Source of the DNA: Rhizophlyctis rosea
Taxonomy: Eukaryota > Chytridiomycota > Chytridiomycetes > Rhizophlyctidales > Rhizophlyctidaceae
Length of the DNA stretch: 64,000 nucleotides
Assembly (NCBI GenBank): GCA_027596075.1
Contig: JADGJC010000002.1
Coordinates: 62,001-126,000, forward strand
Direction of reading: 5' to 3'
Shown one piece after another: positions 47,749 through 59,275 of this stretch (position 1 is its first letter; every line of letters begins with the position of its first letter). Under the pieces are notes generated by a model. The model did no database searches. It was not told where the DNA came from and was given only the letters and a program-made list of their open reading frames with translations. Position numbers and translations under genes: made by a program.

Positions 47749-49441
47749 ACGCAGCAGTCCTATTCAGGCTTTATTCTCCAGTGAATGGGTTTGATGGAAT
47801 CGGCTGTATCAGCTTTAGATTGTTTGTATAAGAAGGTTAGCAGTGTTGAGTCACTTTTTGGAACCGCCAGGCTGAAAAGGAGATGGTGATGGTGCGAAGG
47901 GCGATGAGTTGACGACCTCCCAGCAGAATCAAGCTCACATAATTTTAACGATCACAATTTTGACAGCTTTGGCCTTTGCCGATAAACGGACGAATATTAC
48001 CCACCAGGTGAATCAGATCGGAGAAACTGATGACGGGGTGGGTGGCCCTCAAACGCGTCTACACAGCCACAAAATTCGGTGAATTCACCGTCTCACTCCT
48101 GGGGAGAACGCCCCAGGTTTGAACGCTATGCATGAATAAATCAACGGCGCTTGCAATCATCCGTCCCCTTTGCAATTTTGCTGTCTTACGTTTAATACAA
48201 GCATGGTCATTATAACTTCCATTCCATGGTAATCAATTGAAAACTGCAATGAAATTTGAAAGTGACAAAATGAATCTTTCGTGCATAGTTGTTGTTCAGT
48301 CATGTACATGATCGGGTTGCTCAAAAAGCAGCACTCCGGCCTCAAAAACATCATCCATCTCCTGCCCATGCACAGACAGCCCGAAGCCAACCATTGTGGT
48401 TTGCCCGATGCAATGGACAAGTCACCAGTCATACTGAGTCCCGCCAGGCCATAGATGAGCAAACTGGTCCCTTAGATTTTTGCCAAATGCAGAAGTGCTT
48501 TACTGGGAAGTGACAAAGGTATTTCTAAGTGATACGGAAAATAGGAAGGGTGGCTGGAAGTACGGATTTGTCGAATCAGGCGCTCAGCTATTGAACGTCA
48601 CACCGATGTATAGATCAAATTGAAAACTTCCATCAATCGAGGCAGAGCAGTGACCTTCATTATGCATGTGCTAGCAGCTGTGATGTGTCCCAGTAGTCTG
48701 TCATTCGTCCGTTTGCTCTTAATATATCTTCCTTCCCCGCAACGAAGCATTGATTCCCTTGCCACTCTTGCCTCATCATGCCACCAAACTCACCGAAACT
48801 TTGAGCGACACATTTGGGAACAAGACTCACTAATTTCAAAATGAGAGTATCTGCCAGGTCAAACGTTTCTGTGCGTTGGCAGCATCTTTACAAATGAAAC
48901 TGTAGCAATTCTATTGGCCATCCAATTTGCGTGTCAAACTGCTCAATAGCACAGTTTTCCTTTGGTCAAGAATAGGAATGACTGAGTGTAAACAAACGCG
49001 CTTGCTGCGCCATTCTCATGGTTGGCACAGCCACTGTGAGCCACCCATTCAGCGTGGCGTAGGCGGCATCCGAAGGGTATATGAAGGGGTGACTGTGCCA
49101 TGCACTGATAGCGGCCTTTCATTAGCCACGCCAATGGGGCCTTTGTGTACGGCGGAGGTGCCAACCTTCAAGTCTTGCCTTTGGCACAAGGTTGGAACTT
49201 CAGACCTCTCACGAAAGACCTCTTTGTGACATCTCCTGCCTTTGTTACCCTCTCTTGCTGAAAGGCTCGAGCCGGGCCGTCCCTGACGAAGGTAAGTCAC
49301 TGTTGCTTGCGAAGCATGACATACGCGGCCTACTAAACTGCACTCGGTTCCGCGTGCTCTCATTTTGCAATTCTCAGAAGCATTAATCTCATACTTGACG
49401 AATCCGCCGATACTACTGCCCTAGAATATACCACCACAAAA
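47749..49441. other. Longest intergenic gap, no supported gene
   Basis: About 1.7 kb. It includes a TGAGTCA near 47849 upstream of the DHH gene. Several frames of 70-105 codons are open (for example 48157-48462 and 49049-49363, minus) but overlap each other and show no family signal. No rRNA, tRNA or repeat recognised. Confidence 0.3.
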
Positions 49442-50062
49442 ATGAAGTCCCTATACCTCGTCGGTTGTCTCTTGGCTCTGCTCGCTCTGTTGAGCACCCC
49501 AGTCGACTCTCTCTCCCATAAGGCGGAGATGTTGAAAAACCTCGCTTTGGAAGAGCAAAATGGTATCAAGTGCACGGATAGGTGGTGCGGTTGCCACCAA
49601 GGCTATTGTTGTGAGTAGTGGTAGTGAAATTCATTTTCATCTTGAAGTATGACAGCACTGACGTTAATGATAACCGCAGGGAAGAATATGACTGGCTTGG
49701 ACGTGTTCCCATCGGATGTTGTTTGGTCCCCCTACCGGTTCTGTTACAAGGACAAGCACTGCTTGATGGGTTGTGTGAAGAAGGCGAAGGCTACGGTTGG
49801 CACCTGTATGGTCTTGGTGAGTACCAATATTAGTCCAGTGAGGGAATGGATCTGTATTGAACATATCAAATAGGATGATGGATTTCCCCCAGAAACCGCC
49901 ACCAGCATCTTATGCTCTCAGGACTCGGATTGCTTTACCTATCGCGAAAAGCTTTACCCTGATGAGGTTGTCAAACGGGTGAAGCGCGAGGTCACATTGG
50001 ATGATGACACCAAGGGCCGTATGGAGGCCGTCCTTCGGGCATTGGCCGCCGCAGGAAATTAG
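49442..50062 (+). CDS. Small secreted cysteine-rich protein
   Basis: Predicted extracellular protein of about 160 residues with no recognised family. ATG at 49442-49444; signal peptide MKSLYLVGCLLALLALLS with a likely cut after TPVDS. Three exons: the first ends at GCHQGYC, the second runs from WKNMTGLDVFPSD through YRFCYKDKHCLMGCVKK to GTCMVL, the third starts DDGFPPETATSILCSQ. The mature chain has ten cysteines, consistent with five disulfides: KC, WC, GC, YC, FC, HC, GC, TC, LC, DC. The last 45 residues are cysteine-free and charged, with a KR-V-KR-E sequence that could be a Kex2-type processing site, and an Ala-rich helix at the end. Both introns have typical borders. It could be an effector-like or cell-surface protein; nothing in the neighbourhood tells which. 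Confidence 0.72.
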
Positions 50063-50215
50063 CTTTCCTCCAAGCTTTTGAACATTTCCATCATCCCTTC
50101 CAACCGTAGGAATACATGTCCATACCCCCTCTCGCCCGTTCCCTTTGTTACATAGATGGCCTCGTAGTGCAGTAGCTGAGCCCAGTTTATATATAGTAGT
50201 AGTGATACGTACATG

Positions 50216-50326
50216 ATACAATGACATACTCCCGAGCCCTTCCGGACCCGGCTGCCGAGACCTTGCGGCCGGCGAGGCCGCCAGCGCAACTCTAAAGAGC
50301 TTTTACTGAACGACCCCTCTGTCCAG
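50216..50326 (+). repeat. 111-bp repeat, intergenic copy
   Basis: From ATACAATGACATACTCCCGAG to CCCCTCTGTCCAG. It is about 90% identical to the reverse complement of 50944-51054, which is an intron of calpain-7. It lies between the convergent 3' ends of the secreted-protein gene and calpain-7 (46 bp from the latter's stop codon), and ends in CAG like a splice acceptor, although here it is not in any gene I can see. Confidence 0.9.
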
Positions 50327-50371
50327 TGCCTAAACACCGAAACACCTCCAAACCTCCACCGTGTACATTGC

Positions 50372-53300
50372 TTATGGTTTGTTTATCTTCGCGATGTTTA
50401 CCAATTTGTCTGAGTAAACAAACGCCCGGAATTGCCCAGCCACAGGCTTCCACGTCGAAAACACGACCGCGTATCCATGTCCAGGTTGTAGAATGAAATC
50501 ATTCAGAACAACGCCCTGGATCCAATCGATATAAGGCCCTGACGATGCCTTCTCCGCCAAAGTCTTCGTTCGTTCATCTCTTTCAAAAAGTGTGATGTTA
50601 AGGGCCGGTGGAGGTCTGATGCTGGACGCTTGTAACCGGATCCTGTGAAGGAAAAAGCATCTGAACAACATGTGCCACGACAATACCATCACGGAAAAGA
50701 ATTCTCACGTGACGCGAGCCTGTTCCGTCGCTTGTATCAAAAACTGGGGGTTGAGAAAGAAGTCGGGTCCTCGGGATGAACCTCTCGCGTTCACTTCCAA
50801 TTCCCAAGCGCCCTGTATGGTCTTCTGATACATCCCCTGCGCATAAAAAGTCAGTGTTTAGCCACTCCCAACGGGGCGCTACGATGAAATGACACACCTC
50901 TCCTTCAAGTGGAATCGATGAAACTGCAATGCGGCTCGTCGACCTGAACAGAGGGGTCGTTCAGTAAAGCTCTTTAGAGTTGCGCTGGCGGCCTCGTCGG
51001 ACGCAAGGTCTCGGCAGCCGGGTCCAGCAGGGCTCGGGAGTATGTCATTGTATTACCTTATTGTCAACATAAAATTGCCCTCCATCTTTGGCTCAAAGGT
51101 AGACGCAACTATCGTGTATTCACCAGCTACCAAGAAGAATAGGCATGAGTATCGCTACGACTTTCCTCAAAGACGTTTCAAAGCACTCTCTGCTCACGTT
51201 TGACGTGTTTGAAATCGAAATAACAAAATCCATGTCGGAAGTCACCAGTGGAGACGACTGTTTCATCCACAGATGCACTGTCGCCTGCAGTCAGTCATTA
51301 CGCTCAATTTAATCAATTTCGGTTTGACTTACTAGCACACTCTCTTTCCACCTCGCATGAGCTTCAGATTGATAGGGTAATCCTTGGGAGCTTCAAGCAT
51401 CGCGAACACCGCACACTTGTCAGACTCAGGGGGAACAGTAACTCTGTAGTTTGGGTTGTTCACAAACGTGGGGTGTGATGCCGCTCCACCCGCACTTTCA
51501 TCCTTCCAGCAGCCTTTAATCTGTGGAATGAAATGCATGAGCTCAAGTCTTCTGCAAACTTCCTTCAAGGTGGCAGACCTTCGTCTCAAACGCATGTCGT
51601 TTTGGCACTTCCCCAATTTTGAAGGGCGAGAACGCATATACCCTCAGGCTGAAATCTAATGTTTTTCGTCTTTCATGTTGGGACATGACGATGGTGTATC
51701 TAGATTGTCCTTGTGGAGCATTGAACCGCACAAGGACATGTGGGCTACCATCATCGTCAGCATGAGTTTCCTTTTGGCAGCCTTTTCGCAATCGCACCTA
51801 TTGATGTAAACTCCCCGAATCATTGGGTTATCGGGATAGTGGACCCGGCCGCAGTTTGTTTTTGCGAACACATGCATGGTGATGTAATCGGTGTTTTCTT
51901 CCTGCCGCATTGGTTATGGCGGCCAGCTTATTTTCTAAGGCAAACCCAAACTTACCGTAACGGTCATATGCTTCGATAACAATAGCCAAATGGCCCCTTC
52001 CTTTGGGTCTTTCACATCGACTTCCACTGTTGCGTCAGTGGTAAGTTTGGACAGATTGTAATGCCGTGTTACGGTGTATACTCACGACCATATTGCGGAT
52101 TGGACCCTGAAATATGTGTTGGATGATCTGCTCAAAGCGCTTTTCGGAATGAATGCAACACACCGAGATTGTAATTGTCTTTGATCGGTCCCTCGTAAGC
52201 TGGCCAGGAGCTGGTGTTGAATGGACGTCAACAGTCATGAATGCCCAGTAGATTCGCTTTTACTTACACATGCAATACATAGCGATTGTCGAAAAGTTCG
52301 GGATTCCTATAATGGCGGTTAGTTTACAACGGGTGAGTTCCAACACACACGACTTACCAGTTCAAATGCAAACAATCAAATTTCGAACAGATGGACTGAT
52401 ACTCTATCCAAAAGATTCCTGCTTGCGGTATGAGCAAGTGCCATTAGACCGCCCGAAAGAACTGCAATTTTGAGGTACCATCATCGATTTCCAGCGCTCC
52501 GGCTTGGTCATAGTTGAGCGCAGATTTCAGCTCGGAAGTCCAATTTTGCTCATCTATGTGCGAATATGGGCCTGCAAGAAAAGCGTCAGCATCTTGTTGG
52601 TTAAGTCCGAGCGAGTCAAAATACCTTTCCAGCGTTTGTGACTCCAAGGATTCTTCAACTGTCGTCAAGATGATTAGATTGTGCAATTCATTTGTATATA
52701 ATCTTCGTGCGCCGTACCTTCAAAAGTCTACGCCCTAATATCTCTCTCATGTCGAGCACTGAACGTACTGTGAGGACATTGTCCGTCTGTGGTTATCGCG
52801 AGATCCATACCTGCATATGCATGAGATGGGACCAAACCCAACGCCTCCGCATCCTGCTCCGAAAGTTGCCCCTGGAAGGATATCGGTGATGTTGTGGTGA
52901 GATGCTTTCATATCAACGAGACAGGAGTCATTGCCTACCGTAGCGATTGTAATCAAAACATCGCCGTGCTTGCAGCCGTCGTGCATCCGGCGCCATTGTT
53001 TATCTGGCACAAACGTTTTGCTACACTGAAGAGGTCAACATGTGACTAAGGAAATAAGTCCTGGTACATACTCTTGCATAAGCACGTGCTCGGGTATCCA
53101 TCCAGTCAATGCTGAGGTGAAGGATCGTTAATCTTTGCCCTGCCACCATTCCCTGTCGAGATGGGATACCATATAAGTCAATACTCGAATTGCTGTCATT
53201 CGTCGCAAACGGTGAGTATCAACAGAACAGTGAAGACTTCGTCAATGAGAGCTACGTACGATCCCGGAAAGTCGAAGCCGCCCATCAGTTTCATGTACTA

Positions 53301-55026
53301 CAGTTCGCACTGAGCATTCGGTCTGAACAGACATTGATTGTGATCACGCTTACCGCTTTTTCAACGATGCTTGGCCACAACTCATTCCGGTTTGCAGAAT
53401 ATGTGCACATCAGTTTCCCTAATGGGAGTGACTTAGTCCCATTCAGGCGACACACAAAGACCGGAAGGGCTCGGGAGTATTCATTGTATCACACACGAAG
53501 ACCGAATGCGTACCATCTTTGCTCACCGGCAGGAGATCATCCACGACTGCAAGATAATTAAACATTGGCCATCATGAAAGATGTTCGCAAATTCTCACCA
53601 ATCTGCAATAGGATGCGCTCAAGGTCAATCATTAGCTTCAAACTCGACTGATGTTTACAGTACCTTTCTCGGAATCCCATTGAACACCAGTTTAACCTGA
53701 AAGCAATCAGAAACCGTCATAAATCTAATTCTCCTTCCGCACAGACAATAGTATCATTAGTATTACCATGTACTTTCCACTGGGATTATACATGGGCTGT
53801 CCATCCCTGTCCTTCGGAAAGATGCATGCCGTGATAAGCTGCAGATTACGTGAGCGCAGGCGTCTGGCGCCGAAAATTGGTGTCCCCTCACCCTTTTGTG
53901 AAATTTACGCTCATAAGTTGCACTAACGCAAAGTGAGGCTACAAACGAACAATCGGTCACAACGTCTTGCGTGATACTGGCGCTCGAGATAAGCTGGATC
54001 ATTTTGGGCTTTGCCATGAATTGGAACGGACGTTGCCAGGAACCGAATTTTGCGGTTTGCTTTGGTGAAAGCCTCAGAAGGCCATCGGGGTCGGTAAAAG
54101 GCTCCTTACTCCAGAACCGTTCATGCATATCGATGTCTAGCCACGGCAGGTAAGTTTTTCCATTCACGTAGGATGTTTTCTTCAAGACACTGATCTCTTC
54201 CGGCGTTAATCCTAGGGCGTTTGGAGCTGTGTCTACGGCCGATTTGGACGTGGTACGCTTGTGTTGTGGCCCAGGCGATGAGGCATCATGCTTTTGCCGC
54301 AACTCCTCGGCCCGCGGCACTATGATCGCCAGTCTGCGTTCCATCTCACCCCGCCTGTCTTCCGAGACGGCTATCCATGATTGTTAGCATCTCAACATTG
54401 CTGTTTTTGAATCAATGGTTGGATAGCGAGGCACACCTTTTGCCACGTCAATGTACACTTCAGCTGCTGCAATGTACGATTGGTATGCTTCCCCAGTTAA
54501 TCCTTTCTCATCAGCAAGCACAGCTTGGTCGAAAAGAAACTGTAAGGGACAGAATTCTGATTGTCATGACCATGTTTTGGGCTGAAAGGGTAGCGAGTCT
54601 GGCCAACGTACCTGCGCCCGCTGCAACTTGTTTTCAGATGCAGTAGCATATGATGTTGTGCTCGGTCGACTGGACCCGCCGGTCTGCTCCAGCTGTCTTT
54701 TCAAAAGCTCAGCCCGCTCCACATACTCCACCACCCTCCTACGCGCCTGCTGCTTTTTATTATCATCGGTCTCAACTGAGAACGATGACCATATATATTA
54801 GCTTCATCAAGTATTGTATGAATAGTTGAGTTTCAAGTCAGTGTGTGCTGCAAAACATACGTTTGCTGATTCGCATTAACAGTTGGGACAGTTCAGTGTA
54901 GTACAATACGGCAAGCTGACTGTCGCGGTCACTGTCGGCTTCCACGGCCCAGCTCGCCAGAGTCCATGCTTCCGAATATAGCTCCCGTATAGACGGTGTG
55001 CCTGGTGCGACACCCGAGGGATTCAT
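50372..55026 (-). CDS. CAPN7: Calpain-7 / PalB-type cysteine protease with two MIT domains
   Basis: Calpain-like protease working with ESCRT-III; fungal PalB/Rim13 process the ambient-pH transcription factor. N-terminus: MIT domain 1 (YSEAWTLASWAVEADSD, about 54970) and MIT domain 2 (FLFDQAVLADEKGLTGEAYQ, about 54500) bind ESCRT-III tails. Protease core: EEISVLKKTSYVNGKTYLPWL, catalytic Cys in VTDCSFVASLCVSATYERKF (about 53960), VVDDLLP, ANRNELWPSIVEKA, His in LGLVPSHAYA (about 52820), Asn in LKNPWSHKRWKG (about 52655), NWTSELKSALNYD. Two C2-like domains follow: ESAGGAASHPTFVNNPNYR, TGDFRHGFCYFDFK, EYTIVASTFEPKMEGNFML, and last GHGYAVVFSTWKPVAGQFRAFVYSD; stop 50372-50374. Complete catalytic triad. 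The start at 55026 is the best ATG before MIT 1; an in-frame ATG at 55125 is an alternative. Introns at 50944-51056 and 53432-53526 contain the dispersed repeat. Confidence 0.9.
50944..51056 (-). repeat. 113-bp repeat forming a complete intron of calpain-7 (introner-like)
   Basis: On the minus strand it starts GTAATACAATGACATACTCC and ends GACCCCTCTGTTCAG. Removing it exactly joins FMLTIR to STSRIAVSSIPLEGE in frame. Nearly the whole intron matches the intergenic copy at 50216-50326 in inverted orientation. Mobile sequences that supply a whole intron are called introners. Confidence 0.88.
53461..53490 (-). repeat. 30-bp fragment of the same repeat inside another calpain-7 intron
   Basis: Minus-strand GATACAATGAATACTCCCGA followed by GCCCTTCCGG matches the first 30 bp of the 111-bp repeat with one deleted base. 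It lies inside the 95-bp intron 53432-53526, which separates VVDDLLP from SLPLGKLMCTYSANR. Confidence 0.8.
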
Positions 55027-55468
55027 CGGTTCTATGACGTAGTGAAGCCTTATCTCCACAGTGATCCCAACAGGCACAGCTATGATACCATGATCAGAAT
55101 ATGACTCCCTTACAACCTTCAGCAAGTGAAGAAAAGCGCTATGCTAAGCTTAAGCGAGTCGCAACTGTGACGCAATAAGTGGGCGATATGTTTTGAGCGC
55201 GATTAGGTTCATCGAAAAGAAGACAGTTGTCCTACTGTCCTCGGAAACTGGGCACCGTACGGAACCGGGTGAAATGGCATTCAAGTGCGGAACCCACGTG
55301 ACACAAGCCACAAGAGCATGACTTCGTTGCATTCCTGATATCTCACCCTGGTCTTGTTCGCAAAACTCCTCTCGTAAATTTCAAGTTTCCACCCCCAATC
55401 ACCGACTGCTGGACTTTCGCAATTCTCAGTACATACTGAAACCTCAACACGAACTTTGAACAAATAAC
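55027..55468. promoter_or_regulatory. Divergent promoter region, calpain-7 / RPN11
   Basis: About 440 bp between divergent starts. No proteasome-type (PACE-like) box was recognised by eye. No other gene. Confidence 0.3.
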
Positions 55469-56814
55469 ATGGACGTAAGTGCAAAGATCACGCCGTTCCA
55501 AAAGCGTCATTTTGTACTCATCATCTTTTGTAGCGTCTGCAACGACTGTTTGGAGGAGCAGCGGGGATGGGTGGGGCTCAGCCTGGGCTGGACACGCCTA
55601 CTGTGGATACGGCGGAAATGGTATACATCTCGTCTCTGGCATTATTGAAGGTGCGTAAGGGAGCTGCTGCGATGGAAAACATCTATTTTGCTAACTTTTT
55701 GAGCTGGGTAGATGTTGAAGCACGGTAAGACGACATGCTCGTTGTCTCCAACATTGACGGGCTAGCTCATACGTATCGCAGGACGAGCCGGTGTGCCTAT
55801 GGAAGTCATGGGTCTTATGTTGGGAGAGTTCGTGGACGACTATACAGTGCGAGTCATCGACGTGTTCGCTATGCCTCAAAGTGGTACCGGAGTTTCCGTA
55901 GAAGCTGTTGATCCCGTTTTCCAAACAAAGATGTTGGATATGTTGAAGCAAACGGGAAGGTATGTCGTCATGTGCATGATTTTTTTCTTCCTATCACTTA
56001 AAGCAATTTGCCATTGTAGACCAGAAATGGTTGTTGGATGGTACCACTCTCACCCCGGATTCGGATGCTGGTTGTCCAGCGTAGATATCAACACACAACA
56101 GGTACATCATATTATGAGGAGCTGCCCTGGAATTCACTGCAGCTGATGGGCCGATCATTAGAGTTTTGAGGCGTTGAACCAACGGGCTGTAGCCGTTGTG
56201 GTTGATCCAATCCAATCTGTGAAGGGAAAGGTGGTCATTGACGCGTTCCGGTTGATCAACCCACAAACCGTCATGCTTGGCCAAGAACCCCGCCAAACGA
56301 CATCGAACATCGGATATCTCAACAAACCCAGCATTCAGGCATGTTTGCAACGTATATGTGACCTCAAAGTCGTTCTCTAAAATCCATGCTGGCAGGCCCT
56401 TATCCATGGGTTGAACCGGCATTACTACTCCATTGCAATCAACTACAGAAAGAACGAACTTGAACAAAAAATGCTACTGAACTTGCATAAGAAGACATGG
56501 ACTCATGGTTTGGTTTTGGACGATTTCAGTCACCATACCGAGCTAAATGAGAAGGCGGTCAAGGTGAGAATGAAACGTCAAGTTCACCAGTTGCAAACCT
56601 CGCTGATCTCGTGACGACACAGACAATGCTATCGCTGTCGGAAGCGTACAACAAATCTGTCATCGAAGAAACAACCATGACTGCCGAGCAGTTGAAGACG
56701 CGACACGTTGGGAAACAGGATCCAAAACGGCATCTTGAGCAGAATGTGGAGAGCGCCATGACGAGTAACATTGTGCAATGCTTGGGATCGATGCTCGACT
56801 CGGTGTCTTTCTAG
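55469..56814 (+). CDS. RPN11: 26S proteasome lid deubiquitinase Rpn11 (PSMD14)
   Basis: Zinc metalloprotease that removes ubiquitin chains from substrates at the proteasome. First exon encodes only Met-Asp (ATG 55469) before an intron; then [69 protein letters not shown], and the JAMM motif [19 protein letters not shown] (about 56040-56095) with both histidines, Asp and Ser. [11 protein letters not shown] and [17 protein letters not shown] follow, then [19 protein letters not shown] and the C-terminal [18 protein letters not shown]; stop 56812-56814. About 308 residues, the normal length. Extremely conserved, so the call is secure. It is 246 bp from the convergent VPS68-like gene. Confidence 0.97.
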
Positions 56815-57059
56815 AGTCGCCAATATATCACTGTGACGGCTGCAAATGCGCACCGGATCGTTCGTCCATTCAACTGTTTACGATATTGGGACCCTTTCTG
56901 GGTAAACAATCGAAGCTCGCGGCGGCGACAAGGGAGGGAAATTCCGCACAGTATGTTCATTAGTTACACATATTTACAGCTCTGGCGATATCAATACATT
57001 GGGAAGCTCTCATCGTGTTGGCTGGCCGAGAAGTTCGTCAGCATCCATGAAAACAGAGT

Positions 57060-57924
57060 CTAAAGGGTGGTGATGACATACCTGTTTCTGCCAAACCAAA
57101 GAACCATCGATCTGTATTCGCAGGATACATTAGTTCCTTGTGAAACTCGCTCGCCAGCTCTCATGCACTTACGAGACGAAGATCAGAACGTTCTGTGCCA
57201 CTACGGCTATCGCAAAATGAAACGCATCTCCAGTTTTACCCGGAAGGACGTATTTTAGCGTCATGACCGCCTGGCATGTTGGAAATCAGCAAGCTCCTTG
57301 TTGGAACAGAAGCAGAAGAAAATCCCTCCATCTCGAAATAACTACATACCACCGCCCCGCCCAAAGCTCCCAGCGCCATTGTAACCCCAATGAACGCAGC
57401 GGCCCGCGCTTTACATGCGACATTGCTCCCATTGAATCTGTCATCATCAGCGTTGAGCGTGTCTTTGTCAATCAAGTTAACACTGTTGGAAGGGCAATAC
57501 TTCAGTGTGAGAAAGCTCCATAGGATCGTGGTTTTTTAAAGCAAACCGAAGGACAGCAGCAGTCAACGCACATCGTCAAAGCGACTGTAGAAAGAATACC
57601 CGGCACCCAGTCTTCAAACCGTATCTCCACATGGTCCTCCAAAGTCGACGAAAAGGCAATACCGTCAATGAATAACCACCAACCCAAAGCAAACTAAGGA
57701 GCAAAGTCAGTCCAAAGTTCCAAAGCCTTTGTCTGATGGACCAAGCCAGGAAGAGCACCCACCAAAGCACCTGACAAGTATCCGACCACCTCAATGCGCG
57801 AAGGGAGGAACTTCTCCAGCCGACTGTGCAGGGCTGTGAAAACTACTCCACAGCACGCGCAGTAAAAGGGGTTTCGCTCGTTGTTCGCGTGCTGGTCGAG
57901 GGACAGCGGTTGATACCGAGGCAT
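57060..57924 (-). CDS. VPS68 / TMEM50-like four-span membrane protein (UPF0220)
   Basis: Small four-helix membrane protein; yeast Vps68 forms a complex with Vps55 in late endosome-to-vacuole sorting. Start at 57922-57924 (MPRYQPLSLDQ); an upstream in-frame ATG at 58053 would add about 43 residues. Membrane parts: RIEVVGYLSGALV, spliced to the family motif WWLFIDGIAFSS, then WVPGILSTVALTM, RAAAFIGVTMALGALGGAV spliced (about 57268-57348) to AVMTLKYVLPG, and FAIAVVAQNVLIFVSS spliced to MVLWFGRNR; stop at 57060-57062. The RFNGSNVACKARAAAF segment and the final IF-x-S-x-x-x-x-x-G-R pattern match UPF0220. About 200 residues. Confidence 0.8.
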
Positions 57925-58135
57925 TTGTTTGTATGTAGCAAGGCGGAGGTATTGAGAGCTTTTGGTTGCAGATGAGACTCGAAAACTTGGGACTGTGATG
58001 AAGGCAAGGGTTGGATCCAAAAGGGGGGCGAGGTTGAGAGGCTCGTGGGTCATCGTGCGTCACCCACACTCTCCTGCAACCCAGGACAAGCATGCCGATG
58101 AATGGCTCTTCGAGGATTAACTATTAATTAATCTA

Positions 58136-59275
58136 ATGCCGATGCGGATCCGTGATCGATTAGTGAGGTTCTTGGCCAGTGTATCCTCAAAAGCATGGTG
58201 TTGCCGATACATCATCAGAACCAACAACTCGACCAAGGCTGAAGAACGTCTCTCTCCTATCGAGTACGAAATATTTCAAACATATTGTCGTTTCATTCAG
58301 ATTGCGACACGTCGTCTGAACAGGTATGTGGAGTAGTGTCCTTGAACATAATGGTACCATCCGTATGCATCCGTATGCAAATGCTTATGCGGGATTTCAT
58401 TGACGATTATCAACCATTTTTGGCAGTCACCGTCTTGCTGCACTATGAGGTCACCAACTGGCCCAGACTTTACCCTCCCGCCGTGCATATATCCGACTGC
58501 CAAACCGTACAACGGATTTTCAACACTGCTACATCGTTTCGGCCGATACGAACGCATCCGGAACACCTACATAAAGGAACAGCAATTGGCCTCCGTTGTA
58601 CCCAACACCCGCACTGGTGACGCGAGAAGAGAAGGGTCCGTGGACACATTGGTCGGGGCCGCTTCTGACGGGGAGGCTGTTACTTGTGCTGCCAACGTGC
58701 CTGAATCGGACGGTATCAACCTGCCACCTTCGCATCGTCAACCAAACCTCGGACCTCCATCCACTTTGGATCGCAACGTCGCCATCGATGTACTATCCGC
58801 CCAGCTTGCTCGACCAGCTCTTGGGGAGATGATGGACCAGCGCGTAATGCTAACACCGCGACAAGAAATCAAGCTTGAGCTTGCGCGATTGGGGGCGATC
58901 GTGGAGAAGCAAGTGCGCAAAGGTCACCCTCAACTTGGGACAACTCCTCCAACTCAACAAGGCAACGCACCAGTCGGCTTTGGAGAACCCGGAGTTCCGA
59001 AGCCGGTACGTTAGAGAGCCTCTTGGTTCAATTCCCTTCCATTCATGTCGGTACGCCCAATTCTCAACATATGCGACGGCCAGTATATTCCCACATCATC
59101 TCCAACCAATCCCAATTCCGACTTCGCTTCGCCCAACCCGTTCCTCCCTATTTCATCCATCCTTGGTTCGGCAACTTCCTCGCAAATGGCCAACTACATC
59201 CCACCAGAAGACGTGGAGAAATGGGAATTTGCGCGGGAGGTGCTCCAGCGACATGCTTGGTATGCACAGAAATGA
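58136..59275 (+). CDS. Unrecognised protein sharing the helical repeat unit of the gene at 18.8 kb
   Basis: No known family. Proposed exons: about 58136-58321 (MRIRDRLVRFLASVSSK...), about 58429-58997 (GRYERIRNTYIKEQQLAS onward) and about 59082-59275 (YIPTSSPTNPNSDFAS to EDVEKWEFAREVLQRHAW). The first junction is not resolved in frame, so the N-terminus is tentative; the third exon and stop (59273-59275) are firm. Near 58835 the protein reads DQRVMLTPRQEIKLELARLG then AIVEKQVRKG, which aligns without gaps with NQRVEITPGQRQKMEMGRLT then GIIERQDRGR in the other gene. Only one clear unit is present here, perhaps preceded by a weak one (VAIDVLSAQLARPALGEMM). The tail is Pro/Ser-rich. Function unknown. 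Confidence 0.6.

Noticed and set aside
50372..50897. The stretch between the two inverted 110-bp repeats considered as a transposon flanked by terminal inverted repeats
   Set aside because: The enclosed minus-strand frames are the normal C-terminal exons of calpain-7 (YAVVFSTWKPVAGQF and flanks), so the inverted repeats do not bound a separate element.
59010..59035. T-loop-like GGTTCAATTCC resembling part of a tRNA
   Set aside because: No acceptor stem, anticodon arm or D arm fits around it, and it lies in an intron of a coding gene.
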